This document shows, piece by piece, positions 1 to 5,592 of a DNA stretch of 5,608 nt (the first letter of the stretch is position 1; each line of letters begins with the position of its first letter). The notes beneath the pieces were generated by a model. That model did no database searches, was not told where the DNA came from, and worked only from the letters and a program-made list of their open reading frames with translations. A program made the translations under genes and the position numbers. The stretch spans positions 1 to 5,608 of the forward strand of contig JACDBF010000021.1 in assembly GCA_013695055.1 (NCBI GenBank). The letters are read 5' to 3'. The DNA is from Actinomycetota bacterium (GTDB lineage: Bacteria; Actinomycetota; CADDZG01; WHSQ01).

Positions 1-1
1 G

Positions 2-307
2 GCCGAGGCGGTCGCTGCGGAACAGGCTCCGACTCCGGCCCCCTCGGGTTCGATAACCGGCATCATCGGAGCGGCCGCCACCGAATTCGGCCTCGACCCC
101 GGCTATCTGGTCTCGGTTGCCCACTGCGAATCGGGCCTGGATCCGGGCGCGGTCAGCTCGGCGGGCTACTACGGGCTCTTTCAATTCGACGAGCCTACGT
201 GGTCGGCTTACGGCTACGGGAGCATCTACGAGCCAGTCGCCCAGGCCCGCACCGCGGCCCGGCTTCTAGCCGCCGGGCAATCCGACCGCTGGCCCAACTG
301 CGCCTGA
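2..307 (+). CDS. Secreted transglycosylase/lysozyme-like protein, C-terminal fragment (5' end outside window)
   Basis: The reading frame is open from the left edge and ends at TGA 305-307, giving the last 101 residues. Residues 1-17 of the fragment are Ala/Pro/Ser/Glu-rich and look like a linker. From about residue 18 a compact lysozyme-fold domain of the SLT/transglycosylase-like type follows. Glu43 in HCESGLDPGAVS is the expected catalytic acid, and GYYGLFQF (55-62) is the usual glycine- and aromatic-rich motif after it. A final helix (VAQARTAARLLAAG) leads to the SDRWPNCA tail. Cys42 and Cys100 are the only cysteines and could form a disulfide, which would suit an exported protein. Members of this family cleave the glycan strand of peptidoglycan between MurNAc and GlcNAc outside the membrane. 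The signal peptide and any further domains lie outside the window. It converges with the operon on the other strand and appears functionally unrelated to it. Fold assignment is good; exact substrate and subfamily are unknown. Confidence 0.82.
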   Translation, partial: AEAVAAEQAPTPAPSGSITGIIGAAATEFGLDPGYLVSVAHCESGLDPGAVSSAGYYGLFQFDEPTWSAYGYGSIYEPVAQARTAARLLAAGQSDRWPNCA

Positions 308-316
308 CCCCGTCAG
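304..316. repeat. Small inverted repeat spanning two convergent stop codons
   Basis: The sequence CTGAC-CCC-GTCAG is a perfect 5-bp inverted repeat with a 3-nt centre. It contains both the TGA stop (305-307) of the plus-strand transglycosylase gene and the stop (313-315) of the minus-strand acetyltransferase gene. There is no T-rich tract on either side, so it is at best a very weak bidirectional terminator. It may simply result from two TGA stops facing each other. Confidence 0.35.
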
Positions 317-723
317 CGAGCCCGCAGGTAGACCGTCTCGCCTCCAGAGAGGTCTCCACGGCTACGCCATAGGGCCGTGGCCGCTGGGGGCAGGTTGGGG
401 GGCTCCTGCCTGGAGAAGCCGAACCGTTCGTAGTACGGGGCCAGGTCCTCGAAGCAACGCAGGTAAAGCGTTCCGCCCTTGCTGTTCATGACCGTCTCAA
501 GCAGCTCTCGCCCGATGCCTTGTCCTCGTCTGGACTCGTCGACGACCATGTCCTCGACGATCAGGATCTGGGGTTCGATCTCGATGAAGCGAACACAGCC
601 GACCACCCCCCCATCCCGGGCAAAGAAGAACTGGCCCTCGTCCATGGCCGAGGCTTGCCAGTTGGCCTCGAGGAAGGCTTCGATGTCGGCCTTGTCGTGT
701 CGAGTGGCGCGCGTGACGAACAA
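313..723 (-). CDS. GNAT-family N-acetyltransferase
   Basis: A 136-residue single-domain protein with the GNAT fold, which transfers an acetyl group from acetyl-CoA to an amine in the cytosol. The N-terminal strand and helix are at residues 2-25. The acetyl-CoA pyrophosphate-binding motif A is clear: VEDMVVDESRRGQGIGRELL (56-75), with the R-G-Q-G-I-G loop at 66-71. Motif B is the typical APYYERFGF (95-103). The length is normal for a small GNAT. The start is TTG at 721-723, immediately after the TAG stop of the PHP gene. It is preferred because the first ATG in frame (residue 27) would remove the beta1/alpha1 segment. No strong Shine-Dalgarno is visible, so translation probably depends on coupling to the upstream gene. 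It is last in the sat-cysC operon. The acceptor substrate is not evident, and position alone is weak evidence for a role in sulfur metabolism. Confidence 0.88.
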   Translation of the reverse strand: MFVTRATRHDKADIEAFLEANWQASAMDEGQFFFARDGGVVGCVRFIEIEPQILIVEDMVVDESRRGQGIGRELLETVMNSKGGTLYLRCFEDLAPYYERFGFSRQEPPNLPPAATALWRSRGDLSGGETVYLRAR

Positions 724-1632
724 CTAACGCTCTGCTTGTGCGCCGGCCGCAGGAAGCTTGCCGGCGACCTCTCGGAGGCGATCGATGACCTCGTCGGGGA
801 CGGTTACGCCGTGCTTTCCTCCGGGGAGCTTGCGCTCGGGCCGCATGTCCCCGTGATAGTCGCTTCCGCCCGACACGACCAAGCCTTGGGACTCGCCGAG
901 CGACCTGAGCGGGCCTTGTTCCGCCTCCGGCCAGTCGCCGTGATACCCCTCGATCCCGGCCAGGCCGGCAACGACGAGCCCGTCCGTGAAGCGCTCGAGC
1001 TCTTGTAGCTCCAGATTGAGGGTGAAAGGGTGCGCCAGCACCGGCACCACACCCGACTCGAGCATGAGCTTGACCGCGTCTTCGGGCTTGTAAAGCTTGC
1101 GAACGAGATAGGCCTTGGCCCCCTTGGCGAGGTACTCATCGAACGCGCTCTGGTAATCGGGCACGGCGCCATGACGAACGAGGACGGCGGCGAAATGAGG
1201 CCTGCCGATCTGGGCGCCCGGCCCCCCGGCCTCGTGCTCGACCTCCTCGAAAGTCACCTCGATGCCGAGCTCGTTGAGCCGCTCGACCATCAGGCGATTA
1301 CGGTTGGCGCGGTGGTACTGGAGATCCGCCAGCGCCTCCGACAGCGCGTTGTCGGCTTCGGGGATGAAGTAGCCGAGCAAGTGCATGGTGGGTCGTCCAC
1401 CAGGGCGGTAGCCGCGCTCTTTAAGGTCTTCCACGTCGCATGAGATCTCGACGCCGCGCACTATCTCGATCCCCTCCTTTTGGCCCGCGTCCACGGCCTC
1501 GCTACAGCCGGCGTCGTTGTCATGATCGGTCACGGCGAGAACGCTAAGGCCCGCACGGGCCGCCTTAGCGACGAGCGCGCGGGGAGAATCGCCTCCATCC
1601 GAGATGGTGGTGTGGGCGTGAAGATCTATCAA
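724..1632 (-). CDS. PHP-domain phosphoesterase of the YciV/TrpH type (candidate pAp phosphatase)
   Basis: A 302-residue metal-dependent phosphoesterase. The PHP metal ligands are all visible: HAH (H5, H7), D12 in TISDGG, TDHD (D36, H37), GVEIS (E62), H84 in MHLLGYF, H146 in GRPHFA, AHPF (H201) and GSDYHG (D258, H260). The middle insertion (about 90-180: QYHRANRNRL, ELGIEVTFEEV, GRPHFAAVLV, AFDEYLAKGAKAYL) is characteristic of the YciV/TrpH subgroup. Characterised members hydrolyse 3',5'-nucleotide bisphosphates such as pAp or act as 5'-3' exoribonucleases on short RNAs. Next to cysC, clearing the pAp left from PAPS use is the attractive role, but this is inference. The start is TTG at 1630-1632, 7 nt past the cysC stop. 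The only other in-frame start is ATG 1708-1710. It would add a 26-residue Arg/Ser-rich stretch read out of frame from cysC and has no ribosome binding site. No strong Shine-Dalgarno precedes the TTG either, so coupling to cysC is likely. Confidence 0.88.
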   Translation of the reverse strand: MIDLHAHTTISDGGDSPRALVAKAARAGLSVLAVTDHDNDAGCSEAVDAGQKEGIEIVRGVEISCDVEDLKERGYRPGGRPTMHLLGYFIPEADNALSEALADLQYHRANRNRLMVERLNELGIEVTFEEVEHEAGGPGAQIGRPHFAAVLVRHGAVPDYQSAFDEYLAKGAKAYLVRKLYKPEDAVKLMLESGVVPVLAHPFTLNLELQELERFTDGLVVAGLAGIEGYHGDWPEAEQGPLRSLGESQGLVVSGGSDYHGDMRPERKLPGGKHGVTVPDEVIDRLREVAGKLPAAGAQAER

Positions 1633-1639
1633 GGGGCCG

Positions 1640-2185
1640 CTAGCGCTCGAGGAACTTGAGCTCGACCAGCTTGTCGATGACTTTTTGCGCCGACTCCTCG
1701 GGCGTCTCATCGTCGGTCTTGCAGTAGACCTCGGGCCCGGCGGGGGCCTCGTAGGGATCGTCGACCCCGGTCACTCCCTTGATCTCGCCAGCGCGCGCCT
1801 TGGCGTAAAGGCCCTTAACGTCGCGTTCCTCGCAGACTTCGAGCGGTGCGTCGGCATAGACCTCGACGAAGTCCTTGATCATCGCGCGCGCTTCCTCGCG
1901 AATGGACTGGTAGGGCGAGATCGCGGCGGTGATGACAAAAACGCCGTTCCTCTGCAGGAGGTGCGCCACGAATCCGATCCGCCGCACATTGGTGTCGCGG
2001 TCTTCCTTGGAGAACCCGAGGCCCTTCGACAGGTTTGCCCGCACGACGTCGCCGTCGAGGATCTCGATGGGCACTCCCGACTCGATGAGCTTGTCTTCCA
2101 CGATGTGAGCGATGGTCGTCTTGCCCGAGCCCGACAGGCCCGTGAACCAGATGACAACTCCGCGCTCGCGATTAGCTTGCTTCAT
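1640..2185 (-). CDS. cysC: Adenylylsulfate (APS) kinase
   Basis: Phosphorylates the 3'-hydroxyl of APS with ATP to give PAPS, the cytosolic activated-sulfate donor. The 181-residue protein is a stand-alone APS kinase without a fused ATP sulfurylase. Visible motifs are the P-loop GLSGSGKTT (16-24), ILDGDVVR (42-49), the APS-contact segment GLGFSKEDRDTNVRRIGFVA (55-74), ISPYQSIREEAR (89-100) and the lid/signature FVEVYADAPLEVCEERD (106-122) followed by KGLYAKARAGEIKGVTGVD (124-142). All expected active-site elements are present, so it should be active. The ATG start at 2183-2185 follows a strong GAGGAGGAG purine tract at 2189-2197. The gene lies 32 nt after the AP-superfamily gene and 7 nt before the PHP gene, in the same operon as sat. 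Pairing with sat makes PAPS synthesis the clear output. Confidence 0.97.
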   Translation of the reverse strand: MKQANRERGVVIWFTGLSGSGKTTIAHIVEDKLIESGVPIEILDGDVVRANLSKGLGFSKEDRDTNVRRIGFVAHLLQRNGVFVITAAISPYQSIREEARAMIKDFVEVYADAPLEVCEERDVKGLYAKARAGEIKGVTGVDDPYEAPAGPEVYCKTDDETPEESAQKVIDKLVELKFLER

Positions 2186-2188
2186 TGA

Positions 2189-2197
2189 CTCCTCCTC
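2189..2197 (-). promoter_or_regulatory. Ribosome binding site of cysC
   Basis: The minus strand reads GAGGAGGAG followed by TCA and the ATG of cysC. This strong Shine-Dalgarno lies in the 32-nt gap after the phosphohydrolase gene and fixes the cysC start. It is the largest internal gap of the operon, so cysC may be translated independently of the gene before it. Confidence 0.75.
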
Positions 2198-2217
2198 GTT
2201 GAACGAAATCCTTTTAG

Positions 2218-3681
2218 CTACTTCTTGAAGACGGACGTACCCAGTGCGCCGGGGGCCGGCTCGAGATCAAAGAGATCCAGGATCGTCGAGTGCACGTCCC
2301 ACAGATGCAGACCTTCCTTGTGGCCCGTCTGGTGGTTTGGCGCATTGTTCATGATGAAGATCCCGTGCTCGGCGTGATTGGCTTCGTCGGGCCCGGTGTC
2401 GTTCTCGAATGTGTAAGTCGAGCCGTGGCCGAGAGATCCGACCGAGCGCCATCTCAGCTCTCCGAAGATCACGATCAGATCGGGAGCGACGCCGTTCTGC
2501 TTCCCGTAGATCTCCTCGGGCTTGAGCGCCTTGTTCCCGAGGGGCGTGCCCTCGTGATCGACCATCGATTCGATCTTGGCGACGAGCTCGTCGCGCACCT
2601 TGTCGTAATCGGCCTGAGGGATGACTCCGCTCGGCTCGCGTTCTTCGACATTCAAGAACAAGCGGCCGTAGTAGCCACCGTCACCCCACGCCACGGTCTT
2701 CGACCAGTCGATTTCGAGTTTGTTCAATGGTGTGACCTCGGCGGGCACCTCTCCCTCGAAGCTGAGGTAGCCCTCTTTCATCAACCACTCGTTGAAGCAC
2801 ACTCCGCCTACCATGGCCTTAGCCCCATGATCCGAGACGACGAGCACGGTCGTGTCCTCATCGGCGTGCTTATCGATCAGATCACCCACCTTCCCGTCGA
2901 GAAACCGGTAGTACTCGCGCAGCGAGCCCTCATAGGGGTTCCCCGGCTTGTAGCGCGGGTGCTGGGGATCGATGTACGACCAGATGCCGTGGTTTAGACG
3001 ATCGGGCCCCATCTCGACGATCATGAAAAAATCCCAAGGCTTGTTCGCCAGCAGGTAATCGGCCGCCTTGAACTTCTGTTCGGTCATCTTGTAAGACTCG
3101 TCGAGGATGTATTGCGTGTTGTCGGTGCGGAAGTTGCGCACGTCGAAGATGTACTCGCCGATGTGATCCTTTAGCTCCGCCTTCAGCTCCTTCGGATAGG
3201 TGTACTCCGCGTCATCGTTCGGAGTGAGAAAGCAGCCGATCTGAATCCCCTTCAAGGGCTTGGGCGGATAGGAAGGCGGGACCGACATCACGATCGAGTC
3301 CTTGCCCGCGTCCGAGAGGATGTCCCACACCGTTCGTTCCTTAACGGCCCACGAGGTGGCGAACGACAGTCCGTCGTAGGAGTGATCCTTACGGTTGCGA
3401 AAGCCGTAGATGCCGAGTGTGCCGGGGTCCTTCGAGGTCATCATGCACATCCATGCGGGCACAGTTATTGGCGGGACGATCGACTCGAGCGGCCCCCACA
3501 AACCATTCTCGCGCAGCTTGGTGAGATTCGGTATGTCCCCCGCATACTCATCGAAGACATGCTCGGGCGGCGCGCAATCGAGACCGATGACCATGACCTT
3601 GCGCCGTTTCTGGGGTGCGGCCGCAGCGCCTTCGGTTGATGCCCCGGGAGATTTCTTCCTCAGCTTATTGAGCAAGCCCAT
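2218..3681 (-). CDS. Alkaline-phosphatase-superfamily phosphohydrolase (COG3379 / type I phosphodiesterase-like)
   Basis: A 487-residue predicted phosphodiesterase/phosphohydrolase. After a basic, Ala/Ser-rich N-terminal tail (1-27, no signal peptide) the AP core begins with VMVIGLDCAPP (metal ligand D35). The probable nucleophile is T73 in VPPITVPAWMCMMT, followed by KDPGTLGIYGFRNR (85-98). Further ligands are D227 and H231 in EMGPDRLNHG, D284-H285 in VVSDHGAKAM, and a late His in NHAEHGIFIM (436 or 439). The full two-metal set is therefore present and the enzyme should be active in the cytosol. Related AP-superfamily enzymes cleave phosphate mono- or diesters, nucleotide pyrophosphates or sulfate esters, but COG3379 proteins lack a settled substrate as far as I know. 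Placement between sat and cysC suggests a nucleotide or sulfonucleotide substrate; this is inference. ATG 3679-3681 is chosen over GTG 3682-3684 because AGGAGGT at 3686-3692 is 4 nt from the ATG but only 1 nt from the GTG. Confidence 0.85.
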   Translation of the reverse strand: MGLLNKLRKKSPGASTEGAAAAPQKRRKVMVIGLDCAPPEHVFDEYAGDIPNLTKLRENGLWGPLESIVPPITVPAWMCMMTSKDPGTLGIYGFRNRKDHSYDGLSFATSWAVKERTVWDILSDAGKDSIVMSVPPSYPPKPLKGIQIGCFLTPNDDAEYTYPKELKAELKDHIGEYIFDVRNFRTDNTQYILDESYKMTEQKFKAADYLLANKPWDFFMIVEMGPDRLNHGIWSYIDPQHPRYKPGNPYEGSLREYYRFLDGKVGDLIDKHADEDTTVLVVSDHGAKAMVGGVCFNEWLMKEGYLSFEGEVPAEVTPLNKLEIDWSKTVAWGDGGYYGRLFLNVEEREPSGVIPQADYDKVRDELVAKIESMVDHEGTPLGNKALKPEEIYGKQNGVAPDLIVIFGELRWRSVGSLGHGSTYTFENDTGPDEANHAEHGIFIMNNAPNHQTGHKEGLHLWDVHSTILDLFDLEPAPGALGTSVFKK

Positions 3682-3685
3682 CACG

Positions 3686-3692
3686 ACCTCCT
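3686..3692 (-). promoter_or_regulatory. Ribosome binding site of the AP-superfamily gene, overlapping the sat stop codon
   Basis: The minus strand reads TTAGGAGGTCGTGATG. The near-perfect AGGAGGT begins inside the TAG stop of sat (3691-3693), and the ATG follows 4 nt later. The overlap implies that ribosomes finishing sat directly reach this start, so the two proteins are probably made in coupled amounts. The spacing also decides between the adjacent GTG and ATG starts in favour of ATG. Confidence 0.75.
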
Positions 3693-4872
3693 AACGGTTT
3701 GCTCTGGCGGCGTCGATGAGTATGCGAGCGACTTCGGGCCGCGAGAACTCGGAAGGCGGCTCCTCCCCGCGCTGGAGCATCTCTCGAACCTGCGTGCCGG
3801 AGAGGTGGACGTGCTGATCGTTCTCGTGTGGACACGTCTTGCCCGATGCCATTCCTTCACACGCCTTGCAAAAGAAAGAGTGCTCGAACTTGAGTGGCCA
3901 GATACCCAGCTCGCCCGTTTCGAATTCATCGAAGATGAGTTGCGCGTCGTAGGTTCCGTAGTAGCTGCCGACTCCGGCGTGGTCGCGGCCGACGATGAAG
4001 TGGGTCATGCCGTAGTTCTTGCGCAAGAGCGAATGCCAGATGGCCTCGCGCGGCCCCGCATAACGCATCGCCGCCGGGAAAACCGACAGGATGACGCGGT
4101 CGTGCGGGTAGTAGTTCGCCATCAGGGCTTCGTAGCACTTCATGCGCGTCTCGGCGGGGATGTCGTCGCCCTTGGTACCTCCGACGAGTGGGTGGATGAC
4201 GAGACCATCGACGATCTCGAGCGCGCACTTGGTCAAGTACTCGTGCGCCCGATGAATGGGATTGCGGGTCTGAAAAGCAACGACCGTCTTCCAGGCGCGC
4301 TCGGCGATCTTGGATCGAAGCTCGAGGGGGGTCAGACGGTAGTCGGCGTACTCATGAGCAAAGACATTCTCGAGCACGGTCACCTCGCCGCCCACGTAAC
4401 GGGGGCCTTGCGAGTGTAGGTATGCGACGCCGGGATGCTCCCGATCGCTGGTCCCGTAGGTCTTGGTCGCCTCATCGTCTGCGTCGAAGGAGTAGATGTC
4501 GCAGACCTCGATTACCGCTACCACCCGGCCCTCATGAGTGATCGCGGCGGACTTTCCCTTCTTCAGGTTCTTGGCCTCGGCCTCGGTCGCCGACAGCGTG
4601 ATCGGCAGGCTCCACGGGAGCCCGCTCGAGAGGCGCATGTCGTCGAGCACCGAATGGTAGTCGGCCTCGGCCATGAATCCGCGGTTCGGCGACACCGCTC
4701 CGCCGGCGAGCAGCTCGAGATCTGAGAGGACACGACGGCTGGTAGCGGCAATGGTGGGAAGAGAGGCCGCCTCGCCATTCAGGCGCCGCTTGTCATCGCC
4801 GGAGGCCATTCGGATCTCGAGCGCGCCACCATGAGGGGCGTAGCCTGGAACATCTTTGAGGGTGCTGGGCAT
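3691..4872 (-). CDS. sat: Sulfate adenylyltransferase (ATP sulfurylase), single-polypeptide type
   Basis: Forms APS and pyrophosphate from ATP and sulfate, the first step of sulfate activation. The 393-residue protein is the monofunctional Sat type, not the CysD/CysN GTPase complex. An N-terminal PUA-like domain (about 1-165, with LSDLELLAGGAVSPNRGFM at 49-67) precedes the catalytic domain. The latter carries QTRNPIHRAHE (201-211), HPLVGGTKGDDIP (227-239), VGRDHAGVGSYYG (294-306) and HLSGTQVREML (356-366). CKAC-x8-CPH (C335, C338, C347, H349) resembles the zinc site described for the Thermus thermophilus enzyme. No kinase domain is fused at the C-terminus; that activity is encoded by cysC downstream. 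ATG 4870-4872 is chosen because GAGGAG at 4878-4883 is 5 nt upstream. An in-frame TTG at 4906-4908 would add 12 residues without a comparable binding site. First gene of the operon, preceded by a 192-bp gap. Confidence 0.97.
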   Translation of the reverse strand: MPSTLKDVPGYAPHGGALEIRMASGDDKRRLNGEAASLPTIAATSRRVLSDLELLAGGAVSPNRGFMAEADYHSVLDDMRLSSGLPWSLPITLSATEAEAKNLKKGKSAAITHEGRVVAVIEVCDIYSFDADDEATKTYGTSDREHPGVAYLHSQGPRYVGGEVTVLENVFAHEYADYRLTPLELRSKIAERAWKTVVAFQTRNPIHRAHEYLTKCALEIVDGLVIHPLVGGTKGDDIPAETRMKCYEALMANYYPHDRVILSVFPAAMRYAGPREAIWHSLLRKNYGMTHFIVGRDHAGVGSYYGTYDAQLIFDEFETGELGIWPLKFEHSFFCKACEGMASGKTCPHENDQHVHLSGTQVREMLQRGEEPPSEFSRPEVARILIDAARANR

Positions 4873-4877
4873 GGGTT

Positions 4878-4883
4878 CTCCTC
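4878..4883 (-). promoter_or_regulatory. Ribosome binding site of sat
   Basis: The minus strand reads GAGGAG, then AACCC and the ATG of sat. The 5-nt spacing is good, and this site supports the ATG over the upstream in-frame TTG. Confidence 0.7.
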
Positions 4884-4975
4884 GGTGTCTATCGGGACGG
4901 CACAACAAAGTAGGGCGAAGGAGGCACCGCTTCAGACGCCTACCGAGCCCGTCGAGAGCTACCGGGGAGAGGCGC

Positions 4976-4993
4976 GTGCATTTCAGGATGCAC
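4976..4993. promoter_or_regulatory. Perfect palindrome in the sat leader, candidate operator
   Basis: GTGCAT-TTCAGG-ATGCAC is a perfect inverted repeat with 6-bp arms and a 6-bp spacer, about 105 bp upstream of the sat start. It directly adjoins the candidate -10 element (4995-5000), so a bound dimeric regulator would sit at or just after the transcription start. No specific regulator can be named from the sequence. A chance palindrome of this size in a gap of this length is possible. Confidence 0.35.
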
Positions 4994-5006
4994 TCCTATA
5001 GCACTC
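4990..5006 (-). promoter_or_regulatory. Candidate sat-operon promoter (extended -10) within a direct repeat
   Basis: The minus strand reads GAGTGCTATAGGAGTGC. TGC-TATAGG (4995-5003) fits an extended -10 element, matching TATAAT at four of six positions with the TG motif at the usual place. The hexamer GAGTGC occurs twice (5001-5006 and 4990-4995), 11 bp apart, which is one helical turn and places both copies on the same DNA face. No convincing -35 hexamer is found 15-18 bp upstream. This locally AT-richer stretch is the best promoter candidate in the only large gap of the window. If used, the sat leader would be roughly 115 nt. Confidence 0.35.
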
Positions 5007-5043
5007 TTAGGCTAGCAGAAGCCGGACCTCGCCGCCACCCCCT

Positions 5044-5062
5044 CGGGCACCGAAGCTGCTCG
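5044..5062 (-). terminator. Weak imperfect hairpin after the upstream hypothetical gene
   Basis: Just after the TGA stop (5065-5067), the minus strand reads CGAGCAGCTTCGGTGCCCG. This can fold with CG/CG and GCA/TGC pairing around a mismatch. No T tract follows, so it is at most a weak GC-rich terminator separating the hypothetical gene from the sat operon. Confidence 0.2.
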
Positions 5063-5064
5063 GC

Positions 5065-5592
5065 TCAGGGAAGAGCGAGCCTGCGGTTGATACCGTCGAG
5101 GGTCGCCCTCACGGCGACCTCCGGAAGGGGGCTGTCTCTGACCAGCGCCGCCCCCAGGCTCTCGAGCGCTCCGTCGGTCTCGACCAGCACGAGGATCGCC
5201 TCCCGGCCGAAGGCGCTCACGAGCGAAGCCCCATGCACCGACAAGGGGAGGCCGCCCGCCAGCCGGCCGGCCGCCTCCAGCGTCGCCTCGGCGAGAATCC
5301 GCAGGCCATGCTGGGTCTTGTCGCCCTCGGCCTTCCCCACCCCCTCGGTAGCCTCGTCGCCGAGAGTCACCTCCGCCCGAGACCGGTGGGAGGTGGACGA
5401 GAGGTTGACTCGTTTGATGGGAAGACGTCCCGTCGTGACCGACCGGGGGTCGGGCTTTTCGACAGCGGCTCGCTCAGAGACCGGCCCACGGGCCAGAGCT
5501 TCCTGCTCGGCGACCTCGACGGCCCGTTCGAGCGATTCACGGTCCCCGAAATGGGTTTCGACCTCGAGCTCGAAAACGAAGACGTGACCCAC
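5065..5592 (-). CDS. Protein of unknown function (possibly 5'-truncated at window edge)
   Basis: I do not recognise a named family with certainty. GTG 5590-5592 gives 175 residues and has AGGA 4 nt upstream, but the frame stays open to the window edge, so a longer protein is possible. Residues 2-35 (HVFVFELEVET...AVEVAEQEALARG) look like a strand plus amphipathic helix. Residues 36-55 are a likely linker. From about 58 the order is strand (PIKRVNLSS), strand (SRAEVTLG), helix (GLRILAEATLEAAGRLA), strand (LSVHGASLVSAFG), strand (EAILVLVETD), and final helix (EVAVRATLDGINRRLAL). This alpha/beta pattern ending in a helix of the type ATLDxxNRRL recalls small uncharacterised domains I associate with actinobacteria. 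There are no membrane segments, signal peptide or obvious catalytic residues. GC bias at third positions and the consistent secondary-structure pattern support it as coding. The 192-bp gap separates it from sat, so co-transcription is uncertain. Confidence 0.6.
   Translation of the reverse strand: MGHVFVFELEVETHFGDRESLERAVEVAEQEALARGPVSERAAVEKPDPRSVTTGRLPIKRVNLSSTSHRSRAEVTLGDEATEGVGKAEGDKTQHGLRILAEATLEAAGRLAGGLPLSVHGASLVSAFGREAILVLVETDGALESLGAALVRDSPLPEVAVRATLDGINRRLALP

Noticed and set aside
520..1008. Plus-strand open frame opposite the GNAT and PHP genes
   Set aside because: It is a mirror of GC-rich codons of two genes with clear family motifs; the translation shows no recognisable domain.
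1633..1710. Upstream ATG extension of the PHP protein with an Arg/Ser-rich N-terminus
   Set aside because: The extra 26 residues overlap cysC in another frame, are low-complexity (a Ser run), have no ribosome binding site, and precede the very conserved start of the PHP fold (IDLHAH).
2290..2997. 235-codon plus-strand open frame opposite the AP-superfamily gene
   Set aside because: The minus-strand protein carries the full metal-ligand set; the opposite translation is Val/Leu/Asp-rich shadow without a motif.
3682..3684. GTG start of the AP-superfamily protein
   Set aside because: It lies only 1 nt from AGGAGGT, too close; the ATG right after it has suitable spacing.
3805..4419. 204-codon plus-strand open frame opposite sat
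   Set aside because: It is antisense to the catalytic motifs of ATP sulfurylase and has no domain of its own.
4873..4908. Longer ATP sulfurylase starting at TTG 4906-4908
   Set aside because: The 12 added residues have no visible binding site before them, whereas ATG 4870-4872 has GAGGAG at ideal spacing.
4856..5587. 243-codon plus-strand open frame covering the sat promoter and the hypothetical gene
   Set aside because: The translation is Arg/Ser-rich and featureless, as expected for an out-of-frame reading of GC-rich DNA; the minus-strand frame has a sensible strand/helix pattern.
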